Below are positions 12,501-24,500 of a DNA stretch of 64,000 bases, piece by piece. The notes under the pieces are model-generated. The model was not told the origin of the DNA, did not search any database, and saw nothing but the letters and a program-made list of their open reading frames with translations. The position numbers and the translations under genes are program-made. The stretch's first letter is position 1, and each line of letters begins with the position of its first letter. This DNA is from Notospermus geniculatus (taxonomy: Eukaryota > Nemertea > Pilidiophora > Heteronemertea > Lineidae), in the NCBI GenBank assembly GCA_002633025.1, contig NMRB01001040.1, forward strand, positions 106,771 through 170,770. Direction: 5' to 3'.

Positions 12501-15500
12501 GGCTTCATCCAAAAACGTTTAGGTGCGAATTTTGATGAAGTTTGTTGTTAAAACAGCGCAAGCCAAGGGGATTCCCCGTGTGACCGATTTAGAAACATGA
12601 GTCAGATCTAAAAATAACCCTGTAGCATTTCATCCACGTGCAGAGAACGGAGCATGCGCATTGGGCAAATGCTGGTTCCTACATCTGCCGCTCCACTCCT
12701 GCGGCGCTACTGTCCGTTCCACAACAAGGGCTTCGTCGCGCTTGCTCCGCTGCAGAAATCGCCAAAATAAAGCACAAGAATGCAGGCAAACTTCTTTGGT
12801 GTCAATATGAACCATAGGAAGTGATGTTTTCCGTTAGATTTGTGGTGTTCTGCTATCGGTCAGACCTATCTGCTCCAACCTGACCTGGTGACTTCGTCGT
12901 AGCCGCACAGGCTGTCACTGCCACAGACCATGAGACAGTAGGCTTAGTACGCCTATCATCGGGAATGGAGGCGGCATGCATTAACGGGCTTGCGTATCAT
13001 AGGCCTATCGTCCATCAGTGATCTGTGTCGTTATCTCTCAATTTTCAAAGGCGGTCTTCAAATAGTGTAACCACCGTGAAATCCCCGTGTCTCCCTGTAG
13101 TTCAGAGCACCCCAACAGACGGCGATGCAAATCAATGAGTCATGTGCATGTGTACAGGCTATTTCACACCTCCAGTAGCCACTTGATTACGGAGAGTTTC
13201 CTACATGCAGTGTCCCTATCGCCGGGTTACAGAACTTATTACCAATCGCATTTTTAGCTCACCCGTGAGCTTTTGTCGTGGTGCAGCATCCGTCATCTGT
13301 CGTCGTCGTCCATTAGCAGGGCACGTTTCGTAACCACTGGAGCTATTGATCTGAAGCTTGGTACATATGTACCCTAGGTCAGATGACCTATGACACCAAG
13401 TTTTGGTCCGATTTGATTCTTGGCTTGGCCTCCAGGTGGCCAAAACCAAAAACACAAAAAGTGCAATAACTCCTGAACTAATGACTGGATCATCTCCAAA
13501 TTTTTATCATAGGTGTACCAAATTAGGATACATAACATATATAACGGGTTTTTGATTTGACCTACTTTTAAAGGTCACAGAAGTCAAAGTTGTATAAAAG
13601 TGACGAACGTGTCACAGTTCGCCATTATTTTACCGAGCGACTCCATATCTTGCATAAATGTGTATTAGAGGAGTACCTTCAAAAATACCGGGTTTCGGCT
13701 CGATCGGACATCCAATATGGCCGCCAGGTGGCGTAACCTGAAAATCATCCAAGTGCTATAACTCAAGAACGGCTTGACCCAGAGTGCTCAAACTTGAAAT
13801 TTACCTCCCTCTATAATTATGACATGGACAATTTCAGTTCAGGTTTCATTTTACAAAAATTTCTTTTAGCCTGAGAAGTGGAGTGGCTATGGCAAAAACA
13901 AAGATACCGTCGGAGAACTCTGGCTGGGTTTGCTCAAGTTCTACACAGAGGTGTTCAACTTCAAGGAGAATGTTATAAGTATTCGTTCCATCAAACCACT
14001 AACGAGATTTGAGAAATTGTGGAATGGGAAGAGTATAGCAATTGAAGGTAAGATCATCATTCACTGCTGACAAATTATTTCATGCCCTCCTGTGCTATTA
14101 AAAGTCTGCCATTGTAAAGTGTAAATTAAAGTGTAAACATTATAAAGTGTAAACTAAGGTGAACATTGTGACGTGTAAATTACATGTAAGTGTAGATATT
14201 AGTGTGTTCTCCTTAGTCTTGTCCTCATATGAATAAAGACTTAGGTTTTACTTGAATTTTGCAATACAAATGCACTAGGCAATGCTGTACAAATCTGAAG
14301 TAAAACCATTTGCTAGTCTTTATTCGTACGTATGATCCATTGAACAGTGCAGTCTCTCCACCCGCATGGGGATGTGGTCAACTCAAATTCTAGTCTTATT
14401 GTGCAAGACCAAGTGTGTCTTAGAGTAATACTTCGATCGACTATCTCGGACCTGGCATCCGGATCAGGGAGGACGCGACATCATTGAATCACGCGCTGTG
14501 TAACAAACATGTACATCGTGCCTACATCATGTGCAGCGGTAACAGCAAGCTGCAAGAGTCGTGAGATAGCAGGGCGCTTTCTTCAACACACTGTCCACAA
14601 GATATTTAGCTAATGATACCATCTTTTTCAGACCCATTTGACCTGAGCCATAATCTTGGTGCTGGATTATCAAGAAAAAGTGAGTTAATTTGTGCAGTTT
14701 CAGTTTTCTCTGTCTAATTTTCAGCAGCCCTCGAAAAACCTGGATGTTGTATAAAGATGTAACACTTTTGATCAACAACATCCCATTAATTAGGGCCTAC
14801 CAGTATTCCTTTACAGAAACAATTTTAAGCTTGATGACGGATATTTAACTATGTGTTTTGTAGCGCGCAGCGCGGCGGCCACAACACGTGCCCGCGAGAG
14901 AAAAGTACCCAGAATTCATTGCGAATCTATACCATGAGTTTCATTCGAGTGGCACAAATATGACGCCCAAAACACGCTATAACCATAAACGCTGTAACGT
15001 TCTCACGGTGAGAGAGACATTCCAGACCCGATGTAACGAATTCGCCGCTGTGATTAACTTATCCTTTCTCCGTTTGTGTCTCTTATATTCAATGAGGTGC
15101 CCATTATATTTCAAATATATTCTCAATACACTTTCGATTGTTTTAATGAACGGATTTAATCGAAAAAAGGTGATTTAAAAGCGCGGGTAGTTCCACCGAT
15201 CGCCGCCATTTGGAACGCGGCGCGTTGCTAAGCGTGACGTCAGAAGCTTTCCAGGTCTCACTGGGCAGTTTGGTGTACGTCTCACCGTAGGTCTCACTGA
15301 ACAGTTTTGGCGGGAACATATGCCACTGGCATTTCTGGTACTGTGCCCCATGACTTCACCAGGACTAAATATCAGGCTAGGGGCCTGGGGGTTTCCCCCA
15401 GAAAGGGGGGGNNNNNNNNNNNNNNNGGGGGGGGGGGGGGGTCTCCCCCCGACCATGCGCTGCTGCGCGCTCACATGTCGTTGGACATTTTCATATTAAC

Positions 15501-18500
15501 TCCTACAGCTCATGAATAAAAAGTGTTACATCCTCGGAGTAGACTCATCAGACAGCCTCTTTAAATATATCACATTTTTTCAGTGAACACGTACATCATG
15601 AAAGCTTTCATCAATGGACGCCACCTATTCGGGAATCCCGTCGACCCAAAGACGCCACCAGAGGGATATGCCACCTTCCATGTAAGTTGCAAGTGTCTGA
15701 TATTGGCTGATCTTCATACAGTTACAGAATATTACAAGTTAATGTTCTTATGAAAGAGTGTTACTGGGTGACCTTTCATTGACCTTGACCTCCTGAATCA
15801 AGGTCAAAGCAGAGGATTACCTTGGCACTTTCGGGTGCTACAGGTAGACTGGGGTGGATCCACGATTTCGGAAAAGAGGGGGCGCACTGTCTTAGAAACA
15901 TTGAAATCTGCGATGAATTTCAAGGATTTCCTCCAAATTTCAGAATTTCACGGTTGATTTTACAGATTTGTTGACCGAAAGGGGGGGGGGCATGCACCAG
16001 GTGCCCCCCCCTTGCATCTGCGCCTGGTTAGAGGCACAGCGGGCACTACAGGTGCTATTGGGTTAAATAATTTGCATGTTGTTTCAGGATTACTTCTTCG
16101 ATTCTTCGCTGCTGGTCGATGGTCAGCCACCTAACGATAGAGGATGCCGTGCCTGCGGCAAGATCGGCCATTTCGCCAGAGAATGTCCCATAGTATCTGC
16201 TCGGAAAGAGAGGTCAGTTTTTGTTCCAACTTGAACGGTTGATGGAGAATATAATTGAGGTGATATTTTTTAGCACGACGTACTAAAGCATTTGATTCCA
16301 AACAAGAGAAATTACAAAAAAACTGCAAAATTCATGGACTTGCATTCATTGTACACTAATGAAGGTGATCCATCGACTTTATGACAAGTTAACGATCAGT
16401 TTGCGATTAGTTCACGACGGCAGTCGTGAATTGCAAACTCGTCGTAAACTAGTTGTCAAGAAAAATGGTGTGACGTTGAAGCTGATCCACTGAAAAAAGT
16501 CTCTGACAGAATCGACCCTGTTTCAACGTTGTCAGTACATGTAGTTTATGACGTCAGACATCCTAGCATCGCGTGACGTCATTCTGGATGTGGGTTTGCG
16601 ACCAAATCAAACATGTTTGATCTCGTCGTCAACAGAAATCAGTCGTGAACTAGTCGCAAACGAATCGTGAATGCAAATTGTAGCTGATCCACCGGCCGTC
16701 ATAAACTCGTCGTGAACTAATCGCAAACTGATCGTAAACTCGTCGTACAGCTGGTGGATCACCCGCATAACACTTCTCCATGTTCTCAGAACAAGGTTCA
16801 GAACTGGCAAGTTTACTTGTCAGGGAACAAGCAAACAGGAAGTGAGAAAACTGGCCGAGCTGGTACTTAAAGGTGCTCTAGTTCGAATTGTAAACATTAC
16901 GGTGTGCCACCTATTGTCAACTTCTGGTACTAACAAATCAGATAAAATCGAATTAAATCTCACCTATCACAACTTTTTGTTTGTTTTTGAGTGTAAAATC
17001 ATAAATATATTTCAGTTACAAGAATATTTATCAAGATAGATATAAAAATAGATAACATTAATGCTTTGGTATACACGGTGCTGCCACCTGTCTGAGGAAA
17101 AATAACTATTATAATCAACCATGCAAATAAACAAACCGTAATGTTTACAATTCGAACTAGAGCACCTTTAAAGTTAAAGTTAAAGTTTTGGGTTTATAGT
17201 CTGATATCAACAACGGGTGTCATCCGACTTCACACTTTAACCCCAGTCTATCCTGAAACCTTTTAGTAGAACTCAGATGAGCTGCTCATTCAGCGCTACA
17301 ATCCGAGCATTTCCGACCGGTACCCATTTATACACCTGGGTGGAGAGAGGCCAATGAGGTAAAGAGACTTGCCCAAAGTCTCACACCCAGTGGGATTCGA
17401 ACCCGGGACCCTATGACCGCTAGTCGAAGACCCGAACCACTACACCACCGGGCTCCTCAATGTAATGTGAACAATTTTAGGATTATGATATTTTAAAATA
17501 CTTTGACAATGCTGTTTTGTTTTTTCATGCTCAAAATTTTTGTTGTAGGGAAAAGAAAGACGAGAAAGATGATGGGAAACCAAGAGATGAAAGGATGAGA
17601 TCAAGAGACCGTGACCAGAAGAAAGGTGAGGATTTTAATAAGAGTGGCACTTTAAGGGCGACGCACACTTGCGATTTTTCGAGCGATTTTCTAGGCGACC
17701 GGCCTTGCGACCACAGCAGCGACTGAACATATTTTTAGCCGGGTTCAATCAAAAAGGGCTGTCAGATTGCCTGTGCATTCATCTGTTACTCTTTACCTGT
17801 TACAAAGAACATTTCAGCTGTTGAAATGTGCAGGTTCATCAAGGCTATTAACACTTTCCTCAGATTTCCTAGACTGCCTCACATATAGGCCTAGGTCCTG
17901 TGGAAAACAACCATGGTGAATTGCCTGCCCATTTTGGGCCAGCTCGCATTAGAAAACTCTCAAGTGGAGTGTAGACAAATGAGGTACCGGCAAAACAATC
18001 GGCGACGCAGCGCTGACTATCAACCAGGTCAGAACTCTGTCAATGAAAGTGAGGCTAAAATAGTTTTCCAATTAATTCTGAATAGCACACCCTGTTTCTA
18101 GGCAAATATAACTAAAACATTGCACTCGATTTCTAATTTTACTTTTCTATCATTAAGTACAGAACAGCTAAAATATATCTTATTGCTTTTGAGCAAAAAT
18201 CCCTGCGGGAACATGATGAATTTAATCGATAAAGTTGACCATTTTAGCGTAAACAACAAGCCAATGACCGACATCATGGGTTGTGAATGACACAATTGTT
18301 TGTAACATCAGAATGACACACGGCGCCTGATAACGTTCAAAAATCAAAAGGCATGTGCACTTGCGTTTTAACGCAGTTGGTGACCAGCGCCTCCTTTTGT
18401 TTGCCGGTACCCCATTGCCTACCCATTTTGGGCCAACTCACATGAGAAAACTCTCAAGTGGAGTGTAGACAAATTAATCATAGGTGGTAGCCTGATAGCC

Positions 18501-21500
18501 CAGTGGTTATCACGTCTGCTTAGCAAGTGGCAGGTCCCGGGTTCGAATCCAGCCCGGGCCATATGGGATTTCATTCCCGGCTCTTTACGTCCGTCGCATG
18601 GGACAGTAAGCCGTGCTGCCTTGTACCTTGTGTTTTCGCAAGGGCAAGTAAAATACCCCATCCAAGTGAGGAACATGAGTAGCTTGTGATGGCCTCCTCC
18701 GTACTTACCAGGGCCCGGTTGCACGAAACTCACGACAGCGCTATCTTGGTGTTAGCGCTATCTTCATGTTAGATGACGTAAAAATCCTTTGTTCTTTTAC
18801 GTCATTTAACATCAAGTTAGCGCTAACACCAAGATAGCGCTGTCGTGAGTTTCGTGCAACCGGGCCCAGGGCCAATAATGCTATAGCGTCGGCCCTGACA
18901 GAAAAATGAAATACAAATACAAATACAAATCATAGGTGGTATCATTGAGGTAAAAGCTTTACCTCTGGGCTCCCATATGTCGCAAACCCACGCTACTGCT
19001 TGTAACCGTTCCTTATTACTTAATTTTCACAGGAATGCCACAAGGCGCTGGCAGAAATACGCCTGGAAAATCCGGCCCTGGTGGACCGAAGGGAAATCTG
19101 CTCAATCAGCCAAGGCCACCGTTTTCCTTTCCCCAGCAGCTCTTCTATAACTCGGGTATGAGACCACCACCCTTTGCTCCTCACTTTGGCGAGGGCCGGG
19201 GTTTCCCGCAGGGATTTGGTGGGCCAGGCGGTCCTAGACCAATTCACCATCCAATGTTTATGAACAGGAATCCGGTAAGTAGCTGTTTGAACCTCGTATT
19301 ATGCAGCGACATCTTCCTGGTGTAGAACAGAATTTAATCACTCTCCACACATTCGAAAATTGAATCTTTTGTACAAGTTATCCTGCCTGACCCAGGAGCC
19401 ATGTGAACTCGGACTCCTTCCTATTTCAGTTTCTTTGTTGAATTTGTTGGTAGTCCCTATGGATAGCTGTATACGCCATTCACTCTTGAATACTCTATCC
19501 GGATATTTAAGACCAGAGTGCTCCACCCCACCAGTCAATTCATATTCATCATATCCTGTGATTCCGCCCACCTATTTCAGTATGGCTGTACTCGTAATAA
19601 GACCGGGGTCTTCTACAGGCTGGCACTTGAAAGTGCCAGCCTGAAGAAGACCCCGGTTGGGGTCGAAAATTTGCTAAATTTCTTGAGTTCCACTCACGTG
19701 GGAAAGGCCTAGGTTTGGCCATGGACTGGACAGATTGCATAATAAAAGTGTATTAGCCAAATTCAGTGGAAAACAAGCCAAATGGCAACAACGGTTCGCT
19801 GGCATGAGGCCGAGGGCGAGGGGCACAGGCCTAATGTACCGTAAATAGGCCTATCAGTCAGCGCCACCATCGATGGCCAGAGAAACCAGGCTTGTCTGTA
19901 ATGGCCATCAGGAAGTTGCTATTATTGGACATGTTAAGATGTCCTACTTTCCCCTGTGTGGTGAGACCTGAATACAGGCGCTATGCTACTGTATGTTTAT
20001 TACCGTGACCTGGTTCATCCATGAACATACGATCGATGTAGTGTATACAGAGCAGTCAGGAAATGTGCCCAACAAGACTGTGGAAATGTCCAAGTATTTG
20101 AATTATCTTAGTTATCAATTAAGCGTGGAAGTTGTTGCTACACATGAAAGAATGAGTTGAAGTATAGTGGCTTACCTAATGAAGGGTTAGAAAAGGTATC
20201 ACAATGGGTCTAATTTCTCAAGTGATGAAAAGAATCTCCACCATTTTTACTGTCCAACACCTGGTCCCCTGCCTGTTACAGCCGCTCCGCTATAGGCCTA
20301 CAGTACAATAGGAGTCGAGGACAGAGGACCCGCATGAAAATGATCCTAAATAATCTCGTCATTTGGTCCAAAAATCGTCCAAAAAGCACCAAGCCGATTA
20401 TATTATTCAAATTGCTTAGCAGGGGACACAATTTCCACCAAATGATTAGCTATTGCGTCGATAATCAGTAGATTACGTGAATGGAAAAGGAGAAAATGGA
20501 GGCGAAAAATTGACCCACTTTTAAAAGTGTGATGATTTTAGTGGTGAGAATGCCTCAAGGCCAGCTCACCAATGATTGATCTCGAGCATTTTGAAATCAA
20601 CACTGGTCATCAACAGCACTGACCTCAACTATTCACTTCAGTGCCATCGAGTCATAGAGCTTGGGGCTGATTGACCAAATTGTACAATAGGGTTTTTACT
20701 TGGGTCATGAATAAATACAATTTGGGTGGGCCTAGAAATTCCCCATTATCTGGTCTTAAATTTCCGGATAGAGAGTATGTTAGGCGACACTTATTTTATT
20801 TCTTGTTTTACGGATCCGCCGCACTTATTTTTCCGATTTTGGAAAATAAAAATAATTGAAAAAATGGCATTATTTTTTTGCCACCGCCCACAAACTGATT
20901 ATCCGATCAATAAAAATAAAAATAATGGGAAAAAAACGCTTTGTTTTTCTACCGCCGACATGCTAGACGAACCTTGTCTGACGAAAATAATTCACAGAGG
21001 TTGTAACAATCATTCTAGTTCCCATTCATTGAGTGAATTTTATTATATTTCTGTACATTTTTATTTTTTTCATAGCCGCCTGCTACATGCTTTGACAAAT
21101 ATAATAAAAATAATCAAATAATTACAACTATTTTTATATTTATTTTCCACCCTCCTGTCAAGGTTTCCGCGAAAACCAAATGAAAAATTTATTTTTATTT
21201 TTATTTTCCTCCCTCCTGTCAGGGGTTTCCAGGGAAAAAATCCGTAAAACAACAAATAAAATAATTGTGGCCTTACCTGTTGTGAACCCTGTATCAAGCA
21301 CTATCATGAAGTAAAATTCAAATAATGGAGAATTTTAGGCATTCAACTATTGTCAACGTCTGATGTACCTAACCTTGCAAACATATTGCATACCATCATA
21401 AAGGAATCAAACATAAAGGTTCAACTTACAAATTTAGCATTTTATAGATGTGGACAGTATCCCTTTAAACCTCAACAGATTTGCATTCTGACTCTTCCAT

Positions 21501-24500
21501 ATGATAGGCAAGACCCTTCTGCATGTTTACTGCAAATTTTGTTGCATTCTGATCTTATGATACAAAAGGACTGAATTAATCAGAACCCCACGAACAATGT
21601 GAGCGCAGGGTCATCTGTGTAGATTTGAACAGGCTAACGTACATTTGCACATGGAGCACTACCGGTAATTGTGCTGATAATAGCTCTGTTATCCTCAGAA
21701 ATGGAAATTAAAGCATCAAGTTGACAGGTTCATGTACCACTTCACCACAAAAAAAGTTGAAGCTCCTGCCTATTACGTAAAGCCAAAATTCAGGCAGTGA
21801 GAGACATCTGGTGGCAACACATGAAGTGTATCCCTCAGTAAGTTCATCGTTCGCAGTTAAACCTTTATGTTTCATTCCTTTATGATACCATGTTTTCTTT
21901 CCTGCACAGATGTTTGGCGATCGTCATCCTGCCCCTGGTGTGGGTCGGCCATCTCCCGAGCGATTTCAAGGTCCAGGTGGCAAACCAAAAGATGGGCCGC
22001 CAACAGGAATGGGGCGGGGTGGGCCAAATCGCAAAGATGACAAGCCACAGTTCCAAAAAGTTCAAGAGAAAACTGACAAGGGAAATAACAAAGGGAAGCC
22101 GGAGGAAAATAAAACAGGAAGCGGAGATAAAGGGAAGGTTTTTGTCCCTGGTCCTGGTAATCACCCAAACGAGTTGAGCGCACAAGAAAAGTTAGAGCAA
22201 GGCATTGGGAAAGGGAGCATCCTCACGGAAAATCAGGAGAAAAAACTCGGACCTGGTCCGTCTCCTGGAATGGTGAGAGGAGGCGGAGCGCAGTTACAGC
22301 AGAAGTACGGCCCGCAACAGAATATGGGAATGCAAGGCAAACACAATCCGGGGCAGGTTCGTCCGTTTCAGTTTGGAGATAAAGGCCAGCAACGTCAGGG
22401 GTTTGGTAATCGTCCCGGACCCGGGCAACCTTTCCAAAACCCGAAGCCTGCTTCTAGTATACAGGAACAGTTCCATGCCAAGCACGGGCAAAGGATGGAT
22501 CAGAGGTACAATAAGGATATCTTTACCAAATGTACCACGATAGTTGACAGCACGGGACATAAAGTCGCCAGTCAGGATGTACGGACTATGGTGTCTAGTG
22601 GTGATAAAATGCCGCCTCGTAATAGGGAGCCGCCTGTAAGTCGAAATGATCGAGCACCTTCACTGGAAAAAGATAAATCATTTCACCCCCAGGGGGCAAG
22701 ACCGATGTCATCGCAGCAGCCAGTGAGAGATCGCCCGTTCACCAATGCACCGAATCAGATGGAGCGACCATTTAGTTCACCGCACAAAGCCCCGTCTGGT
22801 CCCGTGCAGCCGCCACCCCTCAACGACGCTGCTGGTCGATCACCTGTCCAGGCACTGTTTGGATCTCCTCCTAAGAAACCTGTACCAGTACCTCCCGTTG
22901 GTGGCATGGATCAACCTGGCCCAAAACCAGTTAATCGAACAGTCAACATAGCTCCACTAGGGCGAGGAGAAAAACGGCCCTTTGGTCCTCCCGCACAAGT
23001 AGCTTGGCGACCGCCAGTTCCCGGTCAGGTTAATATCCTCCAAAGGCCCCCAGGCGGGGTGCCACGCCCTCCGTTCCCCATTTTACAGCAGGATACCTCT
23101 GAGGAACTGAAGCCTGCTGATAAATCTGCTGAGATGGGTACGAGTAACCTGCCAACAACTAGTACCGAGGGCCACCAAGGAGTTATTCAGCCACCATCCA
23201 TTACTCAGTATTCACATCTCCAAAATACGAAGCCATTGCTACCGAAGGATGCGGGATTTGTCGGTCAGTTCATCCACCCCAATGCTCATGCTCTAGCCAG
23301 GACGTCACCGGTACTTAACCGGCCTACATCACCTTTATCGGGAAATTCACCGCAGCAGCTATTTTCTGTCACGCCACCTGGTCATACCTCTCCTCGCCGG
23401 CCTGACCTCAAGGACATGGCTGCCAAGAAACGCCGCTCACCTCCCAAAGAAGCAGCCCCTCGCTTCCAGAAAATGCGCCAGCACGATCATCCATCCCAGG
23501 ATGTGCACAGTTCTCCTAGGCCTGCCGACACTGCCCCAAGTCCGAATCCACCACCAGTATCAGCATACATGCAACCATCATCAATCCCTCAGCCACTCCA
23601 ACAGAGCCCTCAACAGGCTCATTTGGCGCAAAACCTAATGCCGATGGCACCGCATCAACTAAATGCACTGTTCTACATACAGCAACAACAACAACAGCAA
23701 CGGTTGTTCCAGAACCAACAGCAGGACAAGGAGCAACCGGATATCTTTGGCCAGCGACAGGAGCCACCGTTCGGTCATCAGTTGCTCAGTGCAGCCGGTT
23801 TCCAGGGCCAGCACATTTTTCCACTCCAACAGCAGTTTGATCCTTTCCGGGACCAGAGTCAGTCCCAGCCTGAAGCAGAGAAGAATTTTCCTGAACAATA
23901 CCCACCTCACTTTCAATCTCAAGAACAACCAAGTTTTGAACAGCCACGCCAAGGTGAACTTTACTTCAGGGATACACAGCAGCAGCAACAACAGCCTGTG
24001 TATTTTAGTCACCAGGGGCAATACAGCCCGCAAAATCAGGAAAACTTCTACCATCCAGCTTCACAGCCGCAGTCAACTGCTATGACGGGGACGCATATTT
24101 GGTACAGTACGGCAGCGCAGCAACAACAACAGCAATCACAACCCGGTCAGCAGCAGGCACAACCGCAACAACAACAACAACAGCAGCAGCAGCAGCAACC
24201 GGGACAGCCGTTCGGGGAGGAGGCTGGCAACCAGTTGTTCTCGTATAATCTCAACCAGTCCAGAGGTCAGCTGAGTCCGAACACTCAAGTGGAGCAGGGA
24301 GGTAACCAGGGATTACGTGACCCGTGGACTAGTCAGATTCAGCAGCCGGCTATGTATGATCCATGGCTACAGCACAATCCACAGCCTCGGTTTGACCAGC
24401 AGCAGGTGAGTTGAGTTCAGAACCAAACTGAGTGATGAACATTCTACGACAATAGTGAGGTTTCACAAATCTGACGAAACACGAAGTACCAAATACGAAA

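Noticed and set aside
23516-24085. Overlapping open frames on the opposite strand and in other frames of the Gln-rich exon
   Set aside because: CAG/CAA repeats open other frames (Leu/Val-rich or Ser/Asn-rich). No splice or start evidence supports them.
21910-24405. Independent gene starting at ATG 21910
   Set aside because: A good acceptor directly precedes the ATG, phase fits both neighbouring exons, and composition continues that of exon 19033-19274.
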